Below are positions 55,060 through 64,000 of a stretch of DNA of 64,000 nucleotides, one piece after another. This stretch comes from Pegoplata infirma (taxonomy: Eukaryota > Arthropoda > Insecta > Diptera > Anthomyiidae), in the NCBI GenBank assembly GCA_963921195.1, contig OY992537.1, positions 64,840,400-64,904,399 of the forward strand, given 5' to 3'. A program made the translations under genes and the position numbers. The notes beneath the pieces are model-generated. The model saw only the letters and a list, made by a program, of their open reading frames with translations, was not told the origin of the DNA and did no database searches. The first letter of the stretch is position 1. The number at the start of each line of letters is the position of its first letter.

Positions 55060-56290
55060 GCGACTGGGAAGTGACCTTATACACTTGATTACAATAGTTC
55101 TGCCGGTCAAAAATTTCCCATCACATCAGGTTTTTAAAAATAATTGAGGTCAAAGTTCACAAAAATCGTCGTTTTGGGCATTTTTGAAAACACATTGGGC
55201 ACCAATTGTCTTTCAATGATGTCTTATTTTCCCAGTATCGAAAAAAAAACATTTTTGGGGGAAAAGGCCTTCTCAAAAGACAAATGGTGCACTAACGGTT
55301 AAAGCGACTGATCAAATGAGTAGTACATCTTAAAAAGCTATATTTGAACTTTACCCTTGACTTACTTTTAAGTCGTCAGCACATCGGGTTCAGCCGCTAA
55401 GAGTTGTCAAATATGTCCGAAAACGTGATTTTTTGTATTTAAAATTTCTCAAAAACCTGATGTAATGAAAAAGTTTGGAAACCGGATTTGTGACCAGAAG
55501 AATAATTGTAATCATATGTATAAGGTGGCGTTCCATTCGCATAACGTTTTTTTTTTCATAAGTTTTGTATTGGGAAAAATCTTTTTTGGGAATAAGACAT
55601 CATTGAGAAACAATTGGTGCCCTAAAGGTGGGTAAGTTGCTCGGTTTTCACGTGAAAATCTGTCAAACTCCATATAAAAAAAACACGAATTTCACACTGG
55701 CTTTACAAAAGCGTAAAAATTTCGCTGATGAGGTATTCTGTTCACTGGTGAAAAACCGGCAAAATAACCCGGTATATGTTGCATCAATACGCATCAACAC
55801 TATAAGCAACATTTTTTTAAATTGTACAGACCATTTAAAAAGCGGTGAAATTTAACATTCAGATATAAAACGAAGTAATTATAAATGTTTGGGACTGTAA
55901 ATATTATTTATATCACATAAATTACCAAAAAAATGTTAATTAAAGTTATTTTATGTATAATGATGCGCGAAACATAACCAAACATATGACTGTCAAATTT
56001 TCGCTAAAAATTAATTGATGTTTCGAAACATTTTTTTTCACCGGTGAACAACTTACTTAGCTTAAGAGTTAAGGCGACTGACCAAATAAGTTCAGCATCC
56101 TTAAGAGAAATGTTTAGGTTCGTCCGCTTTGAGTTGTAAAAAATGTAAAAAAAGCGATTTTTTGAACTTTGACCTCAATTTTCTCAAAAACCTGATGTGA
56201 TTTAAAATTTTGGAGACTTGATTTGTGATCATTAAAACAATTGCAATTAACCGTTTAAGGTCGGGCCCCAGTCGCATCAAGTTTTTTTTT
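55060..56290. mobile_element. Foldback family with CATCACATCAGG arms, MITE nested
   Basis: GATTACAATAGTTCTGCCGG to CCCATCACATCAGGTTTTTA (55090-55145) is complemented near 55445-55525 and again near 56175-56265, with TTGAGGTCAAAGTTC blocks next to each. A related fragment is in the hAT at 60.6-60.9 kb. A MITE with TAAGTTG ends sits at 55631-56056. Confidence 0.55.
55631..56056. mobile_element. MITE with TAAGTTGNTC...TCACNGGTGAA ends
   Basis: TAAGTTGCTCGGTTTTCACG (left) and CACCGGTGAACAACTTA (right) are imperfect inverted ends. A 75-residue + ORF inside has no recognisable domain. Confidence 0.5.
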
Positions 56291-56321
56291 CAAAATGTTC
56301 AGTGAATTAGTCCTCTAAAAC

Positions 56322-57124
56322 TACACTCAAAATAATCACTCTGTTAAATTACAGAGATACTCTGCTGAGCCAGCAGAAAATACCATAGATTTCCAACCAG
56401 CAAGATTTTTTGTTATTTTACAAAGAAAACTCTGTAAAATGATTTCGATAAAAAAAAAACTGTAAAATTTATAAAATTATCTGTAAAATATTGATAAAAC
56501 CGAGAAGAATTTTACCAAAAAAACTCTGTAAATTTACAAAGTTTCAGTTAAATGGATTTTATGAGTTCAAAATTTTACAAAAAAACTCCATTTTATGAGT
56601 AAAACTTCTCTGCATCAAAAACATTAATTAAAATTAAAAAAATTTAAAGTAAAATTTTGTTAAATTTGCCCGCTTAAATGCTTCCAAATTGTAAATTTAC
56701 TTTTTTATTTTTGTGAATATTACAAGTTTTTAACAAGTAACTCCAAATTTTACACGTCGTAATTTAAGACACTTTTTAAAGAGGGGTTTATCGGTCATAT
56801 TTGGAAGTTTTTTGAAGTAATTTTTATTTTTACAGAGCAATAAGTAAAATTACAAATGAAATTTAGTATTTTGGTTGCGAGAAAAAAACAAAATATTTTT
56901 TCTAAAATACGTATTTTAACAAAAAAAACTGTTTATTATCTGTAAAATAGAGATTACAAAGAAAAAAGTAAAATTACAGATAAAATTTTGTTTTTCGGTC
57001 ACAAGAAAATACAAAGTATTTTCTTAAAATCTGTATTTCGACAGATAACTTTGTCAAATATCTGTCGAATTGAGATTACAGTCATTTTACAGAGTATTTA
57101 ACAGAGTAATTATTTTGAGTGTAT
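56322..57124. mobile_element. MITE, CACTCAAAA family (803 bp)
   Basis: TACACTCAAAATAATCACTC and TGTTAAAT pair with ATTTAACAGAGTAATTATTT and TGAGTGTA over 28 bp with one mismatch. ACTCTGTAAAATTTACAGAG-like words fill the interior. It is the cleanest member of the family. Confidence 0.85.
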
Positions 57125-58168
57125 GTTAGGTTTTATGAAAATTGGAAAGTACCACTGAAGAGACTTTCCTTGTCATCTACGTTTTAAAAAAACATGACAA
57201 CAGTCGTTGTCAGTTACTAGTTGTACATTATTGTGTAAGCCAGTAAACAATTTAGCAGGTGTTTAGGAAAATTTAACATTAACCCTAACAGTTTGCTTTA
57301 TGTAAAAAGGTGCTAAATCCAATTTAATGAATTTAAGGGTTAAAATATTTTTTTTTCTATCTTTGACACTTTTTCTAGTTACACAACATGTGAAATCAAA
57401 AAAAAATTACTGTAGACTTACTAGATCTTTTGTGACTTACAAGGGAAGTCTCCCCAGCGTATTTCTTAAATTAGGATATGTTGTTTAGAAAACAAATTAG
57501 ACATTTGTGTTTTTTTTTGCGGCCCAAACTCGCATCGTCTACTTTTTTGTTTACTGGGTAATTTTTATTTCTCTATATGTATTTAGTCATGTTTATTTAA
57601 GGTGTTAAATTTTTTCACACATATTTATTTTGCTATTAAAAACGATCTCTGTCCGTACTTATGTTAGTTTAACAGCAATGAAAAATATGTGATAGTGGAA
57701 AATTGTTTTATTGTAAATGTTATTTTGCTTTTATTTGATATAAAATATTTTAATATGACCAATTTAGATGGCTGGTAGAATCAATAAGAGCCGAATGTAC
57801 GTACACATTTTTAAAGGCAACTAAAATTTTCGCCTAGACCTAGACCGACTACAGAGAAATTTAAAATAGTGGTAAAAAAATGGCTGTTAGTAAAAATAAA
57901 AGATATAAGTTATGGAACAACTTATACTTGCAACAAACCTTTAACATTTTCTAATATTTTTGACACTTCTAGGTTTTTTGGAAAGTTAATGTGATGTGTG
58001 TTAGTTTCATAAAAATTTCATTTTGTATCGGTGCTCCCTTAAGGAGTGGAGATAGGGAGTAGGTTTATTCGGAAAAAAGTTGGTGGTCGATCTTATATTC
58101 CATCCCCCTAGGAGTGACTCCGCCACATTTATGTGGCAAATGGCTTCTCATCGGCACGAATATGTCTT
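57125..58168. other. Non-coding stretch with CTCCCTA-family fragment
   Basis: No gene is seen. GTGCTCCCTTAAGGAGTGGA and GTTGGTGGTCGATCTTATAT (58030-58110) belong to the family at 62.65-63.1 kb. Confidence 0.4.
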
Positions 58169-58176
58169 GTGTTCAT

Positions 58177-58729
58177 TAGGGTTAGTACTTTTTGCATTTT
58201 TTGCAAATATGCAACCTCCATCCTCGAAATCGTGTAGGGCATGGAAAATAACTAAAAACTGTTAGTTTAGTTTTGAGCGATCGTGAAAAAACTTCACGCA
58301 CCAAATGCATTGAAGTTTTGTATATTCGATTTTTTTTTTTTTTTTTTATTAAAGTTTCACTTTGCTCTTAATAACCAAGTTTTTGTGGTTCACTGGAAAA
58401 AAAACTTTATTTGGAGAAAAAAAACTTAAATTATGTAAAATATTTTAATCGCTAAAAAAATCACTTATATCGCGAATTATCGAAACTTTCGTAACAAAAT
58501 GGTGTGAAACAAATTTGTATGTAGGATTATAATAAAAAACAACAAAATTTTTAGTTAGTTATCACTTTTATTTATTTAAAAAAAAAATTGTTTACATAAA
58601 ACTTCAATGCGTTTGGTGCGTGCACTTTTTTCACGATCGGGAAAAATCATAAGCATATTTCTTAGTATTTTTCCATGCCCTACACGATTCCGTGAATGGA
58701 GGATATCGCAAAAAAAAGTCATAACCCTA
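58177..58729. mobile_element. hAT-type palindromic element with perfect 8-bp duplication
   Basis: GTGTTCAT flanks it at 58169-58176 and 58730-58737. The ends TAGGGTTAGTACTTTTTGC and GCAAAAAAAAGTCATAACCCTA pair with mismatches, and the arms share GATCGTGAAAAAACTTCACG / GTGCACTTTTTTCACGATCG and complementary CGTGTAGGGCATGGAAAA blocks. Confidence 0.9.
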
Positions 58730-58737
58730 GTGTTCAT

Positions 58738-60516
58738 AGGTAAATAAACTGAATGAAATCGGACCAGAGGAAAGAAGCTTTGCCTTTAAGAAAACCTCTG
58801 AAAAACGCCAACTTGGACCCAGAGGATTAAAAAAATCCCATTATTGGTTATTTAAAAAATTAAACCGGTTAAACCGACCTTAAAACACTGGTTTTTCGAA
58901 TAACTGAATTTGAATAAAAACCGACACCGACCGGGCTTTTGAAAATGAAAATACCGGTCCACCGGTTTCGGATACTCTAATATTTTTGAAAATTTTGAAA
59001 ATTTTTCGAAACACAATATTTTCCTTTATAGAAAATTGTTCAGATTTTGAAAGTTTTTTAAACACAAAATTTTTTGATAAATTGTTGAATAGTTTTGGTT
59101 ACTGTCTCATTAGCGGTGATTTATGTGGTGGTGATATTGCGATTCGGAATCGTGCTGTGCTTGGGAGACATTTGGTGAAACTTTAGTTTTAGAACTATTC
59201 CTTTCTTATTCAAAAAACCTAGCCAAGTTAACAGGTACTCAGTGTTTGCTAAAGGTTATTTAACCATTTTCGTGGCAATTTTGAATTTGGCACGGCTTCT
59301 ATTGGAGATTTTAAATTTGGCCCCAGCTTGGGCGCCATTATTTTTTCTGAGTTTTTATGTTTAAATACAAAAAAATCTTTATTTGTAAAAAGTTTTCCTA
59401 AAAATTATGAAGCCTTTCATAAATATCATTACATTTTTCTTAGTACATTAAAATCCCTGTTTAACGAATCTCACTTAAACGAAAATTCGCTATAACGAAA
59501 GACAAAACTGACGAAGTTTTAGACACCAGTCTTAAAAGTACCAGGCTATGAATTATTTTCGGTATCTGTGGAGTTCGGAACATTTGACTAGATTCATTTT
59601 AGAACACTTTAATACTAAATTAAATTTCAAGATTTAAGGACGCAGAAGGGCTGAGGATGAAAGAGGATGTTACAAAAAAATCCAACTTATTATCCTTCTT
59701 AACTTTAATAAATTTAACTAGAAAAAAATTCCACCACTTAATATTAAAGTCACGTTTTTGGTTTTGTTGTCATGTTAAAATTTTTAATTGGATTAACTAA
59801 ATGTTGACAAGAGTGCATTAAATAATGGTGGCAATAATAAATTCCATAAATGAAAAAAAAAAAAATTTAAACAAAAAAAATTTCAAACTGTCAAAACAAA
59901 AACTAAATAGAAAATAAACAACTTTAAAACAAGCTGCTGTCTGTCGGTCGGTTGGTCGCTGCTGCTGATCTGCTACATTTAACACACAAAAATTGTTTAA
60001 ACAATTGTAATAGTTAATAACAAAAGTGAAGTGAACAACAGAACTAATGTGCCATAGTTGCCATAGTTTGTTGCGGTTTTCACTTCACTTCACTACTAGT
60101 GACTAGTGTTAACAACACATAATTTTTGTTATTTTTTTTTTGTTTAAATGTTTAAATGTTAACAAATAATTATAAACTATAAATGCGCCCATATCATGTT
60201 TAATGTAAAAATATGAGTTGAAGTCTATTATAGTTTTATTTAATTTTTTTTTGTTAGCTTTTTGTACAAATTTTTAACATTTTATTAGTTGTTAAAAAGG
60301 CTCGAGCCAAATTTAGTAAAAACAAAAAACAAAAAAATATAATAATGACCATTGGGAAAAAACAAGTGCAGTTTTGTTTTTGTTTAATAAAATTAATTAT
60401 GAGTTTTAAAATTTATTGACCACTTATGGTAAAAATTTTAATATTTTTTTACCAGGATTATACTTTGCAGTGAAAGAAAAGTATCAAATTATTTAGCCAT
60501 TTGTTACTCGTTTATA
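58738..60516. other. Non-coding stretch
   Basis: No gene is supported. 58860-58975 holds CCGG/ACCG words (TTAAACCGGTTAAACCGACC, ACCGGTCCACCGGTTTCGG). 59936-60112 is less repetitive, with GTCGGTCGGTTGGTCGCTGC, then AGTGAAGTGAAC and GTTTTCACTTCACTTCAC facing each other; it could be an old regulatory or transcribed island. A 66-codon frame at 58986-59186 shows no domain. Confidence 0.35.
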
Positions 60517-60524
60517 GTTTAGAC

Positions 60525-61374
60525 CAGCGGTTACCAACCTATGGTACGCGTACCACTAGGGGGTACGCGAAACTGTCCGCGGGGGTACGTCAAATTTTAT
60601 TAATTTGGACATTCGTTTTAGATTAACCTTTCAATGCTGGCTCGGCATCTGGCTTCCAAAGTTTTCCATAACGTCAGGTTTTCAAGAAAGTTGAGGTCAA
60701 AGTTCACAAAAAACGTATTTTTGTGCAATTTAGAGAGCATTTTTTGCGATTTTTTTGGATGATATTTTGAGATCTGACCACTTGTTTTCGATTAACCTTT
60801 TGATGCTGATTCCGAATATGTTTCCCATATTTTTCTTTGACGCCTGGTTTTTGAGCAAATTTATGTCAAAGTTCTCAAAAAACGTGTTTTTGGTCATTTT
60901 TGAGACGGGTTGTATAGAGTGGAAATTTTAGTACAATTTTGTTAATTGGGAGTGTTTCCCTCGAATTAAAAAAACATTTAAAAAAAAATTTAACAATTTT
61001 ATATTTTTTTTTAAGAGTTCAAAAAACGTCCGTTGTTTTAATTTTTGGTGTAGAATTGACTGGTGAAATCAGATTTACAATATTTTTAGCCGTTTTTGCT
61101 CTGCAGAAAAATCAGCTTAAAATCCGCGTTTTCAGATGCATTGAACTAACCACCCAAAGGAGCGAACATTTTTCCAAAAAAAATAACATAATTCTTTTGA
61201 TCTCCCCGAAATCCTTCAAAAAAATTATAATACCCGCAGATATAAAATTTTAAAATTAACTCAAATATTTATATGTGAAGTTTTTTTAACGAAAACAAAA
61301 AACTCGTTAGGGGGTACGCGGCTGATAAAATTTAAAATTAGGGGTACGCAAGCCAAAAAGGTTGGTAACCGCTG
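60525..61374. mobile_element. hAT-type element with GGGGTACGC subterminal motifs
   Basis: Identical GTTTAGAC 8-mers at 60517-60524 and 61375-61382 flank CAGCGGTTACCAACC and GGTTGGTAACCGCTG, exact inverted ends of a kind widespread in hAT elements. GGGGGTACGC occurs three or more times near the two ends. The interior holds a fragment of the 55-kb foldback (60625-60905) and a 104-codon frame (60939-61253) without recognisable transposase motifs. Confidence 0.9.
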
Positions 61375-61382
61375 GTTTAGAC

Positions 61383-62374
61383 ACAGACTAATACAGACTC
61401 GACATAAGTGACAGGTGTCAAAAAAGTAGTTCTTAACCATATGGTTAATTTTTTCAAATTATTCTACGAATTAGGTTAGAAAGAAAAAGCTAATATAACG
61501 CGTTACAAGAAAAATAGATCGTCGCCTTATTATAGCTTTGCTACATACGGCATTTTTGAAAAAAATGAGTTAGGAATTGAATATATATAATATAAATATC
61601 CTCTTTCTTATTCCGAAGTCCGTTTTTTAAAACCTCTTTTCAAATTTGAGATATCCAGCATTTCCTAAGAAAAAACACACCATTTTGACGTTTTTTGAAA
61701 ATTTGCGTTATAGAAAAGGCTCTAGATTATTTAAAAAATAACGGATCTTGCATATTTTTGGAATGAAGATTAATTATGTTGGTACTATTCTACGTACCAA
61801 ATTTTAATACCGTAACTTCTAAACATTTCAAGTAATGTCACATTTGCCATTTAGGTTGTGTGGGAGGTAGGCGTGTCCATTGACCGATCATCCCCATTTT
61901 TAATACCATGCAACCTGACTATATAAGTGTTCTAAATACCAAGTTTTATCGATCTAGCTCTTTATCTTTATCGATCTAGCTGTTTGGCACTTAGAACTCA
62001 TTTGCTCCATGTCACACAAAAGTCCCGAATGTGTAAGCAAAATTGGATATGGAGCATAATACCATAAAATCTCATTTTCTTAAAAGTTTAAAATTTTTTG
62101 ATCTATTGTATGTAAAAGTCTGAAAACTGAAAGCTTTGTTTACAATATATGTATGTAGCAACAAATGGTAAACATTAAAACAAAGTCCATCGATTACTTT
62201 TCGAGAAAATTTGTGGTAAACCTATTTTATCGTTTTTCTCGAAACCGAGTTGGTGGCGTATGGAGCAAAACAATAATAAGCTGACGAGATGCCAGATCGG
62301 TTTTTATTGTTTTACTCACTCCTAAGTCGTAGAAAGTGTTGCCATGTTAGCTTAAAACTAGCTAAAAACCTTAA
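61383..62374. other. Non-coding stretch
   Basis: No gene is recognised. ATCGATCTAGCT is repeated at about 61948 and 61970. Confidence 0.35.
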
Positions 62375-62640
62375 TCAAACAATTTTATTTTGATTAAAAA
62401 ATATTTTATTTAGTAATTTTTGTAAAAAACATGCTATTTTTTTTGAGTGCACAATTTTTTTTTGAGTGTATTTTTATTTTTAGTGTAAAAATATTTTTTG
62501 GTGACAAAAATATGTTGTAAAATATTTTTGTGACTTACCAATGTTTTTAAAACATGTTTAACGGGTTTTCAACACGTGCATTTAAAAAAAACTAATTTGA
62601 AATTCACGGTTTTGCTAATAACTTTTGAACCGCTGAACCG
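62375..62640 (-). repeat. (GTCY)n element, 3'-side fragment
   Basis: ATTTTGATTAAAAAATATTTTA, TTTTGAGTGCACAATTTTTT and GCTAATAACTTTTGAACCGC match 54280-54575. The tract and 5' end are missing. Confidence 0.6.
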
Positions 62641-62649
62641 AGGTTTATG

Positions 62650-63125
62650 GTAGAGTTTGATCGGTGGGATCAAATTTCATAAAAATGCCATTTTGTATGG
62701 GAGCCCCATTAAGAAGGTGAGATAGGGAGTAGCTTTGTTCAGAAAAAATTTTGGGGTGTAAAAATTAATGGGGATCGGCCTTACATTGCACTCCTCTAGG
62801 AGCAACTCCGAGGGGGTATTTCGTGTTTTTTACCGCCGCCTTTGCTCCGATGAGAAGCTATTTGCCCCACAATTGCCACGGAGTCGCTTATAGAGGGGTG
62901 CAATGTAAGGCCGACCCCAAATAGTACACTCCAACATTTTTTCTGAGTAAACATACTCCCTATCTCCATTCCTTAAAGAGGCTCCCATACAAAATTACAT
63001 TTTTATAAAGTTTGCTCCTACCGCTCTAACTGCCACAGGGTTGCCCCTATGCGAACAAAATGTATGACCTCCAATATTTTTTCAATACCAACCTTTTCTC
63101 AAAACATACCTACCCTCAATCAGAG
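62650..63125. mobile_element. Palindromic CTCCCTA-family element
   Basis: The left arm (62690-62812: TGGGAGCCCCATTAAG, GATAGGGAGTAG, GGGGATCGGCCTTACATTGC) is complemented by 62885-62990 (GGGTGCAATGTAAGGCCGACCCC, ACTCCCTATCTCCA). The centre is near 62850. The same words form the core of the 47.6-kb foldback. Confidence 0.65.
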
Positions 63126-63534
63126 TCATAGAGAAGGATAACAAATGGCGTTTGAAAAAGTAGTAAACAAAAACCATATGGTATTGGTATAAATTTATCA
63201 CAAATCGAAATGTGAGCGAGATGGAAGATACCAGTTTTACAATGAGAATGCAGATTGTTTTTTGTCTCTCTTTGCTTTACGTTTGAACTTTAGTTTGGCA
63301 TTGCCAGAATTTTCCAATTATCTTTGGTGATGCCAGATCTACAAAACGGTCGATGTATTACTTTATAACTTTGCCCTCAATCTTCAACACTTAAGGTGGT
63401 TCCCATACATTTTTTTATTTAAAATTTTGTTTTTTTAGGACATCAGCTCAAATAGTTCCCCAAGGGGGTAAAATGTATGACCGACCGCCATTACTTTTTT
63501 TCTCTAAACATCCTAAATCCATACATTTTTTATA
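63126..63534. other. Non-coding stretch
   Basis: No gene is seen. A segment at 63400-63500 (AAGGTGGTTCCCATACA, GTATGACCGACCGCC) continues the CTCCCTA family after an interruption of unrelated sequence (63126-63370). Confidence 0.4.
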
Positions 63535-64000
63535 CCCTCCACTCTAGTGATTGATGGTATATATAAGTTTGTCATTCCGTTTGTAACACATCGAAATATT
63601 GGTCTAGGACCCCATAAAGTATATATATTCATGATCCTCGATCGATTTTAAGTCGATCTAGCGATGTCCGTCCGTCCGTCCGTCTGTCTGTCCGTCCGTA
63701 GAAAACACGCTAACCTTTGAAACACTTTACAGAGGCTACTGAGGTTTGGCATATATGTTGGTCATTTACCTGATCAGGTTGGTATTGCAATCCAGCCAAA
63801 TCGGTCCATTGGTTCAAAAGTTATGAGCAAAAGAGTAAATTTCGGCAAGGGTTTTTAGCGAATTTACGAGATAAAAATCACGCTAACTTTCGAAAGACAA
63901 TAATGAGACTACTGAAGCTTAACATATATCTTTGACGTTCCCCAGGTCTGTTTGGTTTTAAATTTCAGCTCAATCGGTCCAGTGGTTCAAAAGTTATAAC
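63535..64000 (+). mobile_element. (GTCY)n element, truncated by window end
   Basis: TATACCCTCCACTCTAGTGA, GTTTGTCATTCCGTTTGTAA, GGTCTAGGACCCCATAAAGT, a GTCC/GTCT tract at 63667-63700 and repeated GGTTCAAAAGTTAT are nearly the same as in 4878-5340, suggesting recent copies. It continues beyond 64000. Confidence 0.8.

Larger units (their letters stand above)
43834..64000 (+). other. Hsp40 intron 3, at least 20.2 kb, continuing past the window
   Basis: Donor CAG|GTGAGT at 43834 is excellent and in phase 0. No segment encoding the expected ALCG-type continuation was found on the + strand up to the end of the window. Either this is a very long repeat-filled intron, or the last exon has been lost or misplaced in the assembly. 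Confidence 0.6.

Noticed and set aside
59113..59186. LCGGD-type residues at 59.1 kb as the missing Hsp40 exon
   Set aside because: The following residues do not resemble domain II and no acceptor in phase 0 precedes it.
60939..61253. 104-codon frame inside the 60.5-kb hAT as a possible transposase
   Set aside because: No hAT dimerisation or zinc-finger motif is visible, the composition is AT-driven, and the element is too short for an autonomous copy.

Overview
The window is strongly AT-rich eukaryotic DNA, best explained as an intergenic and intronic stretch of a large, repeat-laden dipteran genome (probably a calyptrate fly; that is an inference). Two things point there: the only convincing gene is a class B Hsp40 (DnaJ) gene whose product closely resembles what I know of Drosophila CG5001, and the window is full of (GTCY)n-carrying elements typical of flies. 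I see no bacterial-type operons, rRNA, functional tRNA or CRISPR array.

The gene. Three spliced exons on the + strand (42714-42939, 43175-43403, 43464-43833) encode the first 275 residues of the Hsp40: J-domain with HPD, G/F-rich linker, C-terminal domain I and the start of domain II. The exon(s) for the last ~75 residues are not found before the window ends, so intron 3 is at least 20.2 kb if the gene is intact. That intron contains a 35-bp satellite array, several foldback elements and many MITEs.

Layout. 0.2-1.2 kb: 35-bp satellite array A. 2.3-2.9 kb: CCGTCCGACA foldback. 3.9-6.0 kb: foldback with an 8-bp target duplication carrying a (GTCY)n element. 6.2-8.3 kb: decayed non-LTR retrotransposon (minus strand) split by two TIR elements. 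9.35-10.97 kb: hAT-type element with a perfect 8-bp duplication, holding a foldback whose two arms each carry a hammerhead-ribozyme motif. 11.2-14.4 kb: TIR element enclosing array B. 15.4-18.2 kb: nested foldbacks and T-rich satellite. 19.4-25.3 kb: MITEs and two large foldbacks, one with tRNA-like A and B boxes. 25.56-27.33 kb: a 1.77-kb TIR element with repeated subterminal TCGGCA motifs. 28-32.5 kb: MITEs, a hAT, T-rich satellite and a second hammerhead-like family. 32.9-33.6 kb: array D. 34.7-35.7 kb: MITE in MITE. 37.3-38.1 kb: hAT with a nested (GTCY)n copy. 39.1-40.9 kb: array E. 41.2-42.5 kb: MITE and foldback just upstream of the gene. 44.4-46.3 kb: array F. 47-50.6 kb: (GTCY)n copies split by a 1.95-kb foldback. 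51.5-64 kb: piggyBac-like MITE, more foldbacks, two further hATs and a (GTCY)n copy running off the end.

How it fits together. Nearly every recognisable block is a non-autonomous mobile element or a tandem array, often nested two or three deep, so relative ages can be read from the interruptions. The most interesting signals are (1) a type I hammerhead-ribozyme family with an intact catalytic core in three copies, of a kind known from Penelope-like retroelements, and (2) one 35-bp palindromic satellite family at six places, two of them near-identical but inverted on either side of the Hsp40 exons. No computation was run: copy numbers and element edges are by eye.
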